This document shows positions 45,924 through 56,229 of a stretch of 64,000 bases of DNA, piece by piece. Position numbers and translations under genes: made by a program. The stretch lies in assembly GCF_000332155.1 (NCBI RefSeq), contig NZ_KB235904.1, forward strand, positions 1,043,810-1,107,809, read 5' to 3'. The DNA is from Kamptonema formosum PCC 6407 (GTDB lineage: Bacteria > Cyanobacteriota > Cyanobacteriia > Cyanobacteriales > Microcoleaceae). The notes beneath the pieces are model-generated. The model saw nothing but the letters and a program-made list of their open reading frames with translations. It was not told where the DNA came from and searched no databases. Position 1 is the stretch's first letter, and every line of letters begins with the position of its first letter.

Positions 45924-46838
45924 GTGAAATTGAAAAGAATCATATCCCTAATTAAAGAAACTTTTAAAGAATGGCAAAAAGATAAAGCCCCTACCTTAGC
46001 GGCAGCTTTAGCATTTTATACAGTGTTTTCTCTAGCACCATTGCTAATCATCGTAATTGCGATCGCAGGATTAGTCTTCGGTCAAGAGGCCGCTCAAGGT
46101 CAACTTGTAGGGCAACTTCAAAGTTTAGTGGGCAAAGACGGTGCAGAAACCATCCAGCAACTTGTAGCTAATGCTTCCCATCGCCAGTCGGGAATTATCG
46201 CCACTGTCATTGGTGTGGCTACACTTTTGTGGGGAGCAACTAACGTATTTACTAATCTGAAAGAAGCTCTTAACATGATTTGGAATGTTGAACCACCACC
46301 GGGACGCGGGTGGCTAGGTTTTCTGCAAGACCGGGTATTATCTTTTGCAATGATTCTCAGTATTGGCTTTTTACTCCTAGTTTCTTTAGTAATCAGCGCA
46401 GTATTAACAGCAATAAATCAGTGGTTAAATGGGTTACTGCATATCCCCAGTGGTCTTTGGCAACTGATTGATTTTGGTATCTCTTTTAGCGTGGTGACAG
46501 TGCTTTTTGCCTTGATTTATAAATTTTTACCTGATGTTAAACTGGTTTGGAATGATGTTTGGGTGGGAGCCGCGATCACCTCAGTCCTATTTACCATCGG
46601 TAAGTCATTAATTGGAATATATTTGGGTAGCAGCGGCATCGGATCGACCTATGGTGCTGCTGGATCGTTTGTAATACTTTTGCTTTGGATTAATTACTCG
46701 GCCCAAATTCTATTTTTAGGCGCAGAATTTACCCAGGTTTGGACTAACAGATACGGCTCCCGAATGTTAGCAAGGCGAAAAGCTAAGCTAGAAAGCAGCG
46801 ACCAACCGTCAATGTCTCAGTCTGGGGGTCATTTTTAA
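45924..46838 (+). CDS. YihY/BrkB-family membrane protein, 304 aa
   Basis: It has about six membrane helices and the family N-terminus FKEWQKDKAPTLAAALAFYTVFSLAPLLIIVIAIAG, plus WNVEPPPGRGWLGFLQDR and GSFVILLLWINYSAQILFLGAEFTQVW. Once called ribonuclease BN, the family's role is not settled; a membrane transport role is more likely than RNase activity. It lies 9 bp from a convergent VOC gene. A polar tail (SSDQPSMSQSGGHF) follows the last helix. Confidence 0.88.
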   Translation: MKLKRIISLIKETFKEWQKDKAPTLAAALAFYTVFSLAPLLIIVIAIAGLVFGQEAAQGQLVGQLQSLVGKDGAETIQQLVANASHRQSGIIATVIGVATLLWGATNVFTNLKEALNMIWNVEPPPGRGWLGFLQDRVLSFAMILSIGFLLLVSLVISAVLTAINQWLNGLLHIPSGLWQLIDFGISFSVVTVLFALIYKFLPDVKLVWNDVWVGAAITSVLFTIGKSLIGIYLGSSGIGSTYGAAGSFVILLLWINYSAQILFLGAEFTQVWTNRYGSRMLARRKAKLESSDQPSMSQSGGHF

Positions 46839-46847
46839 TATCTAAAA

Positions 46848-47195
46848 TTAAGCCGGTTCGTAGAGGTACTCAAAGCCGTTACCGTCTGGATCGCGTGCGT
46901 AGAAGGAGGCTGTACCGTCGCGGTGCTCGTGGATGTGGGTGGCGGGGATGCCGTCAGCTTTGAGTTGGTTGTAGGCGGCTTCCATTTCCGCGCGATCGCG
47001 AAAAACAAACCCAAAATGCGGCCCTGCTTGGTTGTAACTAGGACTCAATAAGGCCAGTCCATCATCGCCAGCTTTCAGGTAGGCCCAGTCTGCATCTTTC
47101 CAGGCTAATTCCATTCCTAAGTTTTGGTAGAACTCGGCTGCTTTGTCAATATCTTTGACACAAATGGCGACGTGGCCTAATCGTTTCAGTTTCAT
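46848..47195 (-). CDS. VOC/glyoxalase-like protein, 115 aa
   Basis: A single vicinal-oxygen-chelate domain: RLGHVAICVKDIDKAAEFYQNLGMEL at the N-terminus, HFGFVFRDRAEMEAAYNQLKADGIP, and FYARDPDGNGFEYLYEPA at the C-terminus. His8 and Glu near the end are the typical metal ligands. The substrate is not evident. It converges with the YihY gene. Confidence 0.85.
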   Translation of the reverse strand: MKLKRLGHVAICVKDIDKAAEFYQNLGMELAWKDADWAYLKAGDDGLALLSPSYNQAGPHFGFVFRDRAEMEAAYNQLKADGIPATHIHEHRDGTASFYARDPDGNGFEYLYEPA

Positions 47196-47601
47196 CTTGA
47201 GTAAGGTTTATTGTTGTTAGGCAAACTAATATAGCTAGGGGCTAGGGGAAGAAGGGAATAGTAAGCAGGCTTTAGCAATGAACAGTAGGAATTACTTCTG
47301 TTTCAGTGGCTTCACGCTCTATCAATCTTGATTGAGCAGGAGGATGTAATCTAACCATCATAGCATAATTGCTCTAATTTTTCAAAGGTAGTGATATTAC
47401 AAATTCAGTACCCACACCCAGAGTCGAACTACACATCAATTGGCCTCCATGTTTTTCTACCACAATTTGACGCGCGATCGCCAAACCCAATCCCGTGCCT
47501 TTGCCCACATCTTTAGTCGTAAATAAATGGTCAAAAATCTTCGGTTTCACCTCATCGCTAATACCCCGACCATTATCGCGAATCCGAATCACTACCGATT
47601 G

Positions 47602-48489
47602 CAGGGTAAACGCATCTTAATTTCAACCTAAAATATGATAAGATGAAGTATTTGGCTAAATCAAGTGTGTAATTCATAGGTACGATCGATGGCGAAAGGG
47701 TTTACTTCAACATTAACTTTCCAAGAAAAAACAATAGGTCTATCGAATCCGACCGACTTATTGAACGTTAGTTTTTTAAACCATTTTGAGGCATTGACCG
47801 ATCCAAGAATAGAAAGAAGTAAAGAGAATTTACTAATAGATATTGTAGCCATTGCCATTCTAGCTGTCATCAGCGGTGCGGATGGATGGGTAGCAATAGA
47901 ACTCTATGGAAAAGCTAAAATAGAAAAGTTTGTTGGCAGAGAGCATAGCTATTATCAACAAATAGAAGCAGGGCATCATCGAGTTGAAAAAAGACAAATT
48001 TGGACAGTGGCAGTCTCAGAGTTGCCACCTCTTTATAATCAATCATTATGGACTGGATTAAAAACAATTGTGATGGTCGTAAGTGAAAGACGTTTGTGGA
48101 ATAAAACTACCACAGAAGTTCGGTTTTATTTAAGTAGTTTAGCCAGTAATGCCGAGAAGATTTCTCAAGCAATTCGCAGTCATTGGGGTATTGAAAATAG
48201 CTTACATTGGACATTAGATGTTACTTTTTCTGAAGACAAGAGCCGCATTCGTAAAGATCATTCTCCTGAAAATTTTGCTTTTCTACGTCGTTTAGCTGTC
48301 AATTTACTGAAACAGGAAAACGGATTCCCGATCTAAATTGATTCAGCTTTAAGAATTCAGAAGTTCTTAAAGCTCGATTTTAACTGGGTTAATTGCATCA
48401 GATTTAAGAGTTTTAAGAATGCTTCTCTCAGAGAATAGTTATGCACAAATATGATTTTATGTCAACTTAATTTAGATGCGTTTACCCTG
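47602..48489 (+). mobile_element. ISAs1-family element, internally deleted (~890 bp)
   Basis: Inverted ends share CAGGGTAAACGCATCT (47602-47617 and its complement at 48474-48489). Flanking sequences differ, so no target duplication survives, as expected if a deletion occurred next to it. Confidence 0.75.
47689..48336 (+). pseudogene. ISAs1 transposase lacking the catalytic core, 215 aa
   Basis: The N-terminus ([38 protein letters not shown]) and C-terminus ([46 protein letters not shown]) match ISAs1-type transposases, normally ~370 residues. The central DDE region, with its GKTLRRS- and DAMGTQ-type motifs, is missing at the join near [28 protein letters not shown]. The frame is intact, so a protein may form but cannot be catalytic. 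Confidence 0.8.
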
Positions 48490-48898
48490 CTGCCTGAATA
48501 TAGTTCTTCTGTAACCTCATAACCAGACAGATTTGCGATCGTATCCATAACCTAGTTTCCTCTCTTAAAGAATAGTTAAAATAGTTGTTGCGTTATTAAT
48601 TATAATGCAAACACCTAAGCCTAAGATGGTTGTCGGAGATCGTCTCGCCTAGAAGTTATAGAACTATATTTAGTATTCAATCTATGATTTAGTATTCAAT
48701 CCGGCGCGATCGCCAACTTGGTACTCACTCCATCGACCGAAATTTATAGCGATCGCACCCCGATCTGTTTCTAAACTGACAATAAGCGCCAAGGCTTAGC
48801 CAGCCGCAGACATCGCCTCCCCCACCTCCCCCCAAACCGCAAAACCCCCGCAATAATTTGATACCCTAAACTAATAGTCTTGGGAACGGTACAGAAGA

Positions 48899-50062
48899 GT
48901 GGAAATATCAATAGGGCGCGGCAAAACAGCTCGCAGAGCTTACGGCATTGACGAAATCGCGCTAGTCCCCGGACAGCGCACCCTCGATCCAATTTTGGCA
49001 GACACCCACTGGCAGATCGGAGGCATCGATCGCGAAATCCCCATCATCGCCAGTGCAATGGACGGAGTAGTAGATGTCCGCATGGCCGTACTCCTATCTC
49101 AGCAGGGAGCGCTAGGCGTACTCAACCTAGAAGGCATCCAAACCCGCTATGCCGATCCCCAGCCAATATTAGAGCGCATCGCCTCCGTCGGCAAAGATGA
49201 ATTTGTCGGCTTGATGCAGGAACTCTACACCGAACCGATCAAGCCAGAATTAATCCAGCAACGTATTCAAGAAATTAAATCTCAGGGAGGAATTGCCGCC
49301 GTCAGCGCTACCCCCGCAGGCGCAAGCAAATACGGCTCAGCCGTTGCCCTAGCTGGAGCCGATTTATTTTTCGTACAAGCAACAGTCGTCTCCACCGCTT
49401 ACCTTTCCCCTGAATCGGTAACGCCTCTGGATCTGACTCAGTTTTGCCAACAGATGCCTATTCCAGTCATCTTAGGCAATTGCGTCACCTACGAAGTTGC
49501 CCTAAATTTGATGAAAACTGGCGCGGCTGGCATTCTCGTAGGTATTGGGCCCGGTGCAGCTTGCACATCTCGCGGTGTTTTAGGCGTTGGCGTTCCCCAA
49601 GCGACAGCAGTCGCAGACTGTGCGGCGGCGCGGGACGATTATTATCAAGAAACTGGCAAGTATGTCACTGTCATTGCTGACGGCGGCTTAATTACTGGCG
49701 GCGATATCTGTAAGTGCATCGCCTGCGGTGCCGACGGCGTAATGATTGGTTCCCCCTTTGCCAGAGCCGCAGAAGCTCCTGGTAGCGGCTATCACTGGGG
49801 AATGGCGACTCCTAGCCCTGTTTTACCTCGCGGAACTCGCATCCGTGTTGGTACAACTGGGACTTTGGAGCAAATTTTGCGCGGGCCCGCACTGCTAGAT
49901 GACGGTACTCACAATTTACTCGGTGCTCTGAAAACTAGCATGGGTACGTTGGGGGCTAAGAATCTTAAGGAAATGCAGCAAGTAGAAGTGGCGATCGCTC
50001 CTTCACTACTGACTGAAGGTAAGGTCTATCAAAAAGCTCAGCAGTTAGGTATGGGTAAGTAG
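48899..50062 (+). CDS. guaB3: GuaB3-family IMP dehydrogenase-related protein, 387 aa
   Basis: The start is GTG (the read residue 1 would be Met), with family N-terminus [21 protein letters not shown]. The catalytic loop [21 protein letters not shown] holds the active Cys, and [30 protein letters not shown] is the phosphate-binding half of the TIM barrel. CBS domains are absent, as in GuaB3. It acts in purine synthesis. The 350 bp upstream hold only HIP1-like sites. A Yfr1 RNA follows downstream at 50217. Confidence 0.92.
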   Translation: MEISIGRGKTARRAYGIDEIALVPGQRTLDPILADTHWQIGGIDREIPIIASAMDGVVDVRMAVLLSQQGALGVLNLEGIQTRYADPQPILERIASVGKDEFVGLMQELYTEPIKPELIQQRIQEIKSQGGIAAVSATPAGASKYGSAVALAGADLFFVQATVVSTAYLSPESVTPLDLTQFCQQMPIPVILGNCVTYEVALNLMKTGAAGILVGIGPGAACTSRGVLGVGVPQATAVADCAAARDDYYQETGKYVTVIADGGLITGGDICKCIACGADGVMIGSPFARAAEAPGSGYHWGMATPSPVLPRGTRIRVGTTGTLEQILRGPALLDDGTHNLLGALKTSMGTLGAKNLKEMQQVEVAIAPSLLTEGKVYQKAQQLGMGK

Positions 50063-50216
50063 ATTCCTGAAGTCCTACCAGCATAGCTTTAAAAGATTTT
50101 TGTAACAGCGCAAGCTCACCCCTTTTTAGAGGGGGTGGGTCAAAAAATTGTTAAGTAGTCTAGCAAATTACAAAAATCCCTGCAATTATCCAGAAGGAGA
50201 TGCCACAATATAGAAA

Positions 50217-50291
50217 GCGGAGACCATTTAGTTTCCGTTCACTCCTCACACCACACTCCGCCCGGACTACTGTTCGGGCGGTTCCTTTTTT
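50217..50291 (+). ncRNA. yfr1: Yfr1 small RNA
   Basis: A 5' stem CGGAGAC/GTTTCCG (50218-50224 and 50231-50237), the unpaired conserved stretch ACTCCTCACACCACACTC (50241-50258), and a 3' hairpin CCGCCCG/CGGGCGG closed by TTCCTTTTTT are the three parts of Yfr1, a highly conserved cyanobacterial sRNA that is Hfq-independent and represses outer-membrane proteins. Location behind guaB3 matches the usual synteny. trxA, which often follows, is not seen. Confidence 0.9.
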
Positions 50292-50670
50292 ACAGATTTT
50301 TATAGATGAACGCGGCTATGCTAGGGAAGAGGGGCTAGGGGCTAGGGGCTAGGGAAGAGGGGGAGATGGGGGAGATGGGGGAGAGGGGGAAGATGGGGGA
50401 GATGGGGAGATGGACTAGGGGCTAGGGTAGAATTTCTAGTAATTAGTCAGGCGATCGCATCACGAATAGCAAAGAATACGGCGAACTAAAGTCTCCCCCC
50501 GGCAAATCCTTCCATCACTTCAATCCCAAAGATTGAGTCTTAATGCTGGCAAGCACAACATTTTACCTCGACAAATTGCGATCGCCAATCTTCTTACCCA
50601 CATCGGTAAGTAAATCCACCTAATTAAACATAAGATCGGGATGGCTAAAAAGCTGACTGTAGAAACATTC

Positions 50671-50820
50671 TTCCTTCTCTCCTAGATAACTAAATTTTTC
50701 TTCCTTCTCTCCTAGATAACTAAATTTTTCTTCCTTCTCTCCTAGATAACTAAATTTTTCTTCCTTCTCTCCTAGATAACTAAATTTTTCTTCCTTCTCT
50801 CCTAGATAACTAAATTTTTC
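50671..50820. repeat. Five exact 30-bp tandem repeats
   Basis: TTCCTTCTCTCCTAGATAAC plus TAAATTTTTC is repeated five times exactly, followed by TTCCTTC copies to 50857. Upstream, 50320-50430 is a ggggctag and gatgggggagat low-complexity run. The unit is a multiple of 3, so both strands have an open frame, and the 90-residue minus-strand frame is repeat-derived. It is not a CRISPR array, as there are no spacers. Confidence 0.85.
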
Positions 50821-50867
50821 TTCCTTCTTCCTTCTTCCTTCTTCCTTCTTCCTTCTACTTACTACAT

Positions 50868-51290
50868 CTAAGAGCAACTTCGTTTCATCCAACTGTCGCG
50901 TAGCTTTGTTGCCATTAATGGAGCCAAAGTGAGAATTACCAACCCAAAAGCCATCAAACCACCCTGCAATGGGTTGTAGTCCGCCAGAATCCGTTCCCAG
51001 GAGTAGCCTAAAATCCAGCGCCCCAAGCCAATCTCAAATGCTAGAGTTAGTATTGCCCATAGTGCGCCAACCCTTAACAATTGGGTATGCGACGCATGAA
51101 GCCACTGCACAAAGAGAGTAGCGATCGCCAAGCTCAAAATTGACCCTGTAAAGAAGGAAATTTGCCGAGCAGGAAGATTCCCGATGTAGGGTGCAAGCCA
51201 TAGAGTTCGAGCCGTACCATGTAGAGTTTCGGCAAGTACGATCGCCAACCAAACCACGATAGCTTTTAGAAAGACCACCATCGCCTTCAC
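50868..51290 (-). CDS. Integral membrane protein of unknown function, 140 aa
   Basis: Four hydrophobic segments are visible (VVFLKAIVVWLAIVLAETL, ISFFTGSILSLAIATLFVQWL, LLRVGALWAILTLAFEIGLG, GGLMAFGLVILTLAPLMA). Charged residues are few and lie between them. I recognise no family with confidence. It is divergent from the radical SAM gene at 51535 and shares its 244-bp intergenic region, so the shared fermentation-type box at 51401 could also affect it. Confidence 0.7.
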   Translation of the reverse strand: MKAMVVFLKAIVVWLAIVLAETLHGTARTLWLAPYIGNLPARQISFFTGSILSLAIATLFVQWLHASHTQLLRVGALWAILTLAFEIGLGRWILGYSWERILADYNPLQGGLMAFGLVILTLAPLMATKLRDSWMKRSCS

Positions 51291-51400
51291 TTAAGGTTCA
51301 ACATCCAAAATAGCTCTCAAACTTGAGGAAACTGTGAAGAAGCGAGGATTTCCCACAACCCCATAGCGATCTCTCTGAGAATGGTTTAATGCGATCGCTC

Positions 51401-51432
51401 TCCTCACAAGTTCCTCATCTTTTTAAGATAAT
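51401..51432 (+). promoter_or_regulatory. Fermentation-type promoter box A
   Basis: TCCTCACAAGTTCCTCA at 51401-51417 is followed by a T-run and TAAGATAAT (51424-51432), about 100 bp before the radical SAM gene. It aligns with boxes at 53529 and 56660. Two CCTCA copies sit 11 bp apart, one helical turn, as expected for a dimeric or tandem activator. Confidence 0.6.
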
Positions 51433-51534
51433 TTCTTAAGTAGCTCCATTTCAAAGCGCATAGAGAAATTGTGAGCAGACAACCGCTGCTAAATCACCAA
51501 GCTTGGTTCATAAATTAACTAAAGGAGTCGCAGC

Positions 51535-52161
51535 ATGACACAAATAAAAGTCAATCCTTATCTGGAACTCATTGACATTCCTGCTGGATATCTCAACATC
51601 ATGGGATATGTCGATGAGTCAGAAGTTAATGGGCCTGGATGTCGTGCTGTGATCTGGGTACAGGGATGTCTGCGGGAATGTCCCGGATGTTTTAATACTG
51701 CTTCCTGGTCGTTTGAGATGAATCAACTCATGTCAATTGACACATTAGCTCATAAAATTTTGAGTAACCCTCGTCATGAAGGCGTGACCTTCTCCGGGGG
51801 AGAACCTTTCTGGCAAGCACCAGCCTTAGCGCAACTGGCCCGTCAAGTCAAAGCGGCTGGACTAAACGTCATGTCATTTACAGGCTTTACCCTAGAGCAG
51901 CTACACTCACCCTATGCTCCCGCTGGCGTTGAAGATTTATTAGCAGAACTCGATATCTTAATTGATGGGCCCTATATAGAATCTTTGGCAGTTAATCGTC
52001 CAGATTCTCTGGTTTCTTCTAGCAATCAGCAAGTCCATGTTTTCAACCCTGAGTTGAGCGATCGCTTAACTTGGGCAAGCGACCAAGTTGAAATTCACGT
52101 TCTCAAAGATGGCAGCCGTATTATCACAGGATATCGCGGTCAGATGGATTTGTCAGAGTAA
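51535..52161 (+). CDS. Radical SAM activating enzyme, NrdG-like, 208 aa
   Basis: The Fe-S motif CLRECPGC (about residues 44-51) is of the NrdG/activase CxxxCxxC form, with the family stretch WVQGCLRECPGCFN, then VTFSGGEPFWQAPALAQLARQVKAAGLNVMSFTGF and LDILIDGPYIESLA. RBS AAGGAG precedes the ATG at 51535. It has promoter box A and lies 1.5 kb upstream of pflB, so it may activate an anaerobic ribonucleotide reductase elsewhere or a second glycyl-radical enzyme. PflA is separate, at 56737. The nrdJ product is B12-dependent and would not need it. Confidence 0.85.
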   Translation: MTQIKVNPYLELIDIPAGYLNIMGYVDESEVNGPGCRAVIWVQGCLRECPGCFNTASWSFEMNQLMSIDTLAHKILSNPRHEGVTFSGGEPFWQAPALAQLARQVKAAGLNVMSFTGFTLEQLHSPYAPAGVEDLLAELDILIDGPYIESLAVNRPDSLVSSSNQQVHVFNPELSDRLTWASDQVEIHVLKDGSRIITGYRGQMDLSE

Positions 52162-52223
52162 ACAGGGGCTAGGGGCTAGGGGAAGAAGGGGCTCCGATGC
52201 TCCGATGCTCCGATGCTCAGGTA

Positions 52224-53367
52224 ATACCAATTCTCCAAAGTTATGCAACAGTAGCTAGGGCTGATAAAATATAGTCCCATCCGGCTATAGATGCTATTTC
52301 TTCTGTTGAAAGTTACCCCAGAAAAGCGCAAACTTTTTCTTTAAGACCCTCTAGATTTTCATAGATTCCCCAACTTAGTTCTTGTTTTATGTGTGACCAT
52401 ATTCTCTCAATTGGATTCAATTCAGGACTGTATGGTGGTTGAAAAATAAGTAAAATGTTATCCGGTATTTTTAGCCTACTACTTTGATGAAACTTTCCAT
52501 TATCCAATTGGATAACATTTAAATGATCGGGATATTTCTCGGCTAGCCCGTCTAAGAACATTTGAAAGCACATACCATCTAGATGAGAGAACTCTAACCA
52601 AAAACTTTCTCCTGTTTGTGGCGCAACTGCACCATATAAATAGTAGGCTTTAAAATTCCATTGAACTTTACCTATCGGTTTGACTCCCTCATCTGTAATT
52701 CTTTTCCTTTCAATTGTTTTTAAGCCAATTCTTGTTTCATCTTGACACCAATATTTCAGCCCATTTTCTGCTGGCTTAGGGGTTAGAGACTCCAACCACC
52801 AAGCGACTTCTAGTAATTTTTTAGTTTTTTTTAAACTCTATACCTGCCGCTTTGTTTTTTTTGATGCTCGAACGTCTTGGTACTTTTAATTTAGCTTTCA
52901 TTCGATAGTGTAATTGCTTGTGTAATGTTTGATACTTGACTGATATTTGATATTTCTCTTCTACCCACTTACCAATTTCTTTATAACTTTTAAATTCACA
53001 TGATTCCTCACTTAATTTCTCTGATAATCCAGCTATTACAGATGAAGGGATTACTCTAGGTCTACCAGTTGATTTTCCGATTTTTAGCAGTGCGGGTAGA
53101 CCGCCAAAACTATATTGTTTTAACCATCTATTTACAGTTATCCTATGTACCCCTAAACGTTCTGCTACATCTGTAAGGCTGGGACTTAATCCCGCTTTTA
53201 ACCAATAAAGTGCCTGAATTTTTTGTCGGTTAGTTATAGTTCGCTGCTGCGACAAAATTATTTTTAACTCCCCAACGCTTAAATCAATTCTTTCTTGGTA
53301 ATTTACTTTCATGCACCACTCCTCAAAATCTCATTATTATTATAGCATACTTTTAGGGAAATGGTAT
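52224..53367. mobile_element. IS630-family insertion sequence (~1.14 kb)
   Basis: Inverted ends start ATACCA(a/t)TTC(t/c)C (about 52224 and the complement near 53367) next to TA on both sides (52222-52223 and 53368-53369), the typical IS630 target. It lies between the radical SAM gene and pflB, reversed relative to them. Confidence 0.8.
52313..53312 (-). pseudogene. IS630 transposase in two frames (163 + 160 aa)
   Basis: The upstream part (53312-52821) has a helix-turn-helix domain (LKIILSQQRTITNRQKIQALYWL, LGVHRITVNRWLKQY). It stops at IEFKKN, right after a run of eight A on the coding strand. The downstream part (to 52313) carries the DDE residues (CQDETRIGLKT, NVIQLDNGKFHQS, FQPPYSPELNPIERIWSHIKQEL). 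A +1 shift on the A-run would join them. This can be programmed frameshifting, which occurs in IS630 elements, or decay. Confidence 0.75.
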
Positions 53368-53369
53368 TA

Positions 53370-53520
53370 CCCTTCTTCCCCTTCTTCCCCTAGTCCCTAG
53401 CCCCTAGCCCCTAGCCCCTTCTTCCCCTTCTTCCCCTAGTCCTGAGCATCGTAGCCCCTAGCCCCTTCTTCCCCTAGCCCCTAGTCCCTAGCCCCTAGCC
53501 CCTTCTTCCCCTAGTTATCG
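53370..53520. repeat. ccctag/cccctt low-complexity tandem repeats
   Basis: TAGCCCCTAGCCCC and CTTCTTCCCC repeats fill this stretch, as at 16451, 33740, 50320 and 52165. There is no gene. It may have been spread by replication slippage. Confidence 0.8.
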
Positions 53521-53528
53521 GCGATCTT

Positions 53529-53562
53529 TCCTCACAGGTTCCTCAAATTCTTTTTTTACAAT
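53529..53562 (+). promoter_or_regulatory. Fermentation-type promoter box B (pflB)
   Basis: TCCTCACAGGTTCCTCA at 53529-53545 precedes a T-run and TACAAT (53557-53562), about 133 bp before pflB. It shares 16 of 17 positions with box A. Confidence 0.65.
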
Positions 53563-53694
53563 AGATTCGAGACGAGAAACAGGGTTCTAGTGACTAAACT
53601 ATCTTCAGATGTTATACGCCACCTTGAAACCTGATGTCTTGAGACTCATGGCTTAATTCTCATCACCTACTCAAGCCAGGAGGCACATAAGAAT

Positions 53695-55923
53695 ATGTTT
53701 GAACAATGGCAAGAATTTAATTCAGGCAATTGGATGAAGGAAATAGATGTACGTGACTTCATCCAAAAGAATTATAAACCCTATGAAGGGAATGAATCGT
53801 TTCTAGCTGGTGCAACAGCAAGAACGAAAATGCTCTGGAACCAAGTAACTCTGTTAATGGCTCAAGAGCGAGAAAAAGGAATATTAGATGCAGATACGGC
53901 TGTCGTTTCTACAATTACAGCTCACAAGCCAGGGTACATCGACCAAAACTTAGAACAGATTGTCGGCTTGCAGACTGAGAAACCTTTGAAACGAGCAATT
54001 ATGCCCTTTGGTGGGATTCGTGTAGTAAAAGCTGGGCTAGAAGCCTATAGTTATAAGCTCGATCCTGCTACTGAGGAAATTTTTACCAAATATCGTAAAA
54101 CTCATAATGATGGTGTATTTGATGGCTACACTCGCGAAATGCGGTTAGCTCGTCACTCTGGTATCATTACCGGATTGCCCGATGCTTACGGGCGAGGACG
54201 TATTATTGGCGATTATCGTCGAGTACCGTTGTATGGATGCGATCGCCTGATTGACGATAAGAAAAATCAACTGGAATCTCTCGAAGTTGATAGCATTGAT
54301 GTTGATATCATTCGGCTGCGAGAAGAGATTAACGAACAAATCAAAGCCTTGTTTGAGTTAAAGACAATGGCAGCAAGCTATAGCTTTGATATTGGTCGCC
54401 CAGCCATGAATGCGAAGGAAGCCGTGCAGTGGCTTTATTTGGGCTATCTGGGAGCAGTAAAAGAGCAAAATGGCGCTGCAATGTCGCTGGGACGAGTCTC
54501 GACTTTCCTAGATATCTACTTTGAGCGCGATCTGAAGAATAACACAACTACTGAATCGGAACTTCAGGAACTAATCGACCATTTTGTAATGAAATTGCGA
54601 ATGGTTCGCTTTTTACGAACTCCTGATTATAACGATTTGTTTTCTGGAGATCCGACTTGGGTGACTGAGTGTATAGGGGGTATGGGTGAAGATGGTCGTC
54701 CCTTGGTCACAAAGACCAGTTTCCGCGTTCTTAACACGCTATTTACTCTGGGATCGGCACCTGAACCAAACTTGACGGTATTGTGGTCAGAACGATTACC
54801 GGCAGCATTTAAGCACTACTGTGCAAAAGTTTCTACAGAAACGAGTTCGATTCAATATGAAAGCGACGATCTGATGCGTCCCTATTGGGGAGATGATTAC
54901 GCGATCGCTTGCTGTGTTTCCGCGATGCGAATTGGCAAACAAATGCAGTTCTTCGGCGCACGGGTTAACTTAGCAAAATGCTTGCTATATGCGATTAATG
55001 GCGGTAAAGATGAAAAATCGGGCGAACAAATTGCCCTTGCCTACGCACCCGTTACTTCCGAATATCTGAGTTATGACGAAGTAATGCAGAAGTTCGATTT
55101 GATGATGAACTGGTTAGCAAAAGCTTACATCAATACGCTGAACGTTATTCACTGTAGCCATGATAAGTATTGCTATGAGCGGTTAGAAATGGCATTGCAC
55201 GATCGCGATGTTTTCCGCACGATGGCCTGTGGTATTGCTGGGTTGTCAGTTGTAGCAGATTCACTCTCGGCGATCAAATATGCCAAGGTGAAAGTCTTGC
55301 GTAACGAAAATGGATTAGCCGTTGATTATCAAATCGAAGGTGATTTTCCTAAGTACGGTAATAATGACGATCGCGTAGATTTAATTGCAGTCGAGCTCGT
55401 GAAAACCTTTATGAGCAAGCTGAAGAAGTACAAGACTTATCGCAATGCTGTTCCCACACAATCGGTACTCACCATCACTTCTAACGTGGTTTATGGTAAG
55501 AAAACGGGTAATACACCGGATGGACGGAAAGCAGGCGAACCCTTTGCACCGGGTGCAAATCCAATGCACGGACGGGATACTAAGGGTGCGATCGCATCTC
55601 TTGCCTCTGTTGCTAAATTGCCTTACGCTTACGCACAAGATGGTATCTCGAACACATTTTCGATTGTACCAGGAGCCTTGGGTAAAACAGAGGACGAGCG
55701 GTTTACAAATCTGGTGGGGATGTTAGATGGTTATTTCCACGATGGCGGACATCATATCAATGTGAATGTCTTAAATCGAGAAATGTTGTTGGATGCGATG
55801 GATCATCCTGAATTATATCCACAATTGACAATTCGAGTCTCTGGTTATGCTGTGAACTTTATTAAGTTAACTAGAGAACAGCAGTTGGATGTGATTAAGC
55901 GGACGTTCCACGATCGCTTCTAA
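53695..55923 (+). CDS. pflB: Formate C-acetyltransferase (pyruvate formate-lyase), 742 aa
   Basis: It splits pyruvate and CoA to acetyl-CoA and formate by a glycyl-radical mechanism. The catalytic Cys-Cys pair is at 406-407 (AIACCVSAM) and the radical Gly at 717 (RVSGYAVNF). The N-terminus [26 protein letters not shown] and [10 protein letters not shown] segment fit PflB. Start ATG at 53695, RBS AGGAGG. It is oxygen-sensitive and rare in cyanobacteria. Activation requires PflA (56737). Promoter box B lies upstream. Confidence 0.96.
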   Translation: MFEQWQEFNSGNWMKEIDVRDFIQKNYKPYEGNESFLAGATARTKMLWNQVTLLMAQEREKGILDADTAVVSTITAHKPGYIDQNLEQIVGLQTEKPLKRAIMPFGGIRVVKAGLEAYSYKLDPATEEIFTKYRKTHNDGVFDGYTREMRLARHSGIITGLPDAYGRGRIIGDYRRVPLYGCDRLIDDKKNQLESLEVDSIDVDIIRLREEINEQIKALFELKTMAASYSFDIGRPAMNAKEAVQWLYLGYLGAVKEQNGAAMSLGRVSTFLDIYFERDLKNNTTTESELQELIDHFVMKLRMVRFLRTPDYNDLFSGDPTWVTECIGGMGEDGRPLVTKTSFRVLNTLFTLGSAPEPNLTVLWSERLPAAFKHYCAKVSTETSSIQYESDDLMRPYWGDDYAIACCVSAMRIGKQMQFFGARVNLAKCLLYAINGGKDEKSGEQIALAYAPVTSEYLSYDEVMQKFDLMMNWLAKAYINTLNVIHCSHDKYCYERLEMALHDRDVFRTMACGIAGLSVVADSLSAIKYAKVKVLRNENGLAVDYQIEGDFPKYGNNDDRVDLIAVELVKTFMSKLKKYKTYRNAVPTQSVLTITSNVVYGKKTGNTPDGRKAGEPFAPGANPMHGRDTKGAIASLASVAKLPYAYAQDGISNTFSIVPGALGKTEDERFTNLVGMLDGYFHDGGHHINVNVLNREMLLDAMDHPELYPQLTIRVSGYAVNFIKLTREQQLDVIKRTFHDRF

Positions 55924-55965
55924 GTCAATGGAGTTAGGTGACACTTTAGTTACTTAATTAATTGG

Positions 55966-56039
55966 CGGGAGATATACGGAAAGTTTCTGGGTATCATCAC
56001 TAAATCAGGTGATGTATTGAGAATTTCCGTATATTCCCG
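55966..56039. terminator. Long nested hairpin after pflB
   Basis: Outer arms CGGGAGATATACGGAAA and TTTCCGTATATTCCCG pair with one bulged G. Inside, CATCAC (55995-56000) and GTGATG (56009-56014) form an apical stem around TAAATCAG. It lies 42 bp after the pflB stop and could end transcription, protect the 3' end or be a MITE relict. Confidence 0.5.
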
Positions 56040-56229
56040 TTTATGGGGATATGAAAAATTTGGTGCATAATTTAGTTTTTATGCTATTTAGGCTGTCGGT
56101 GGATCACTTCTGGAAAGACTATCTATCCGTGTCAAAGTCAAGCTGTTTTTGAAATTCTGGCAGCCGTAACTAGCGCTGCAATTAAGCCAGAATCAAGTGA
56201 GTTTATGAGTCCATTAATGTCTTACACAT

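Larger units (their letters stand above)
47374..48548 (-). pseudogene. Trifunctional Ser/Thr-kinase/ATPase/histidine-kinase gene, only both ends left
   Basis: The minus-strand start ATG at 48548 begins MDTIANLSGYEVTEELYSGS, the N-terminus of the large cyanobacterial hybrid kinases (usual pattern GYxxxEELYxGSRT). The other end, 47374-47596, encodes VVIRIRDNGRGISDEVKPKIFDHLFTTKDVGKGTGLGLAIARQIV, the HATPase part at their C-terminus. Between them only the ISAs1 remnant (47602-48489) remains, so at least ~1700 codons are lost. The IS-mediated deletion is inferred. The gene is non-functional. Confidence 0.75.

Noticed and set aside
50671..50820. Possible CRISPR array
   Set aside because: The 30-bp units are directly abutting with no spacers, and no cas gene is near.
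50620..50892. 90-residue open frame on the minus strand
   Set aside because: It is created by the 30-bp repeats and overlaps the membrane protein gene; composition is purely repeat-derived.
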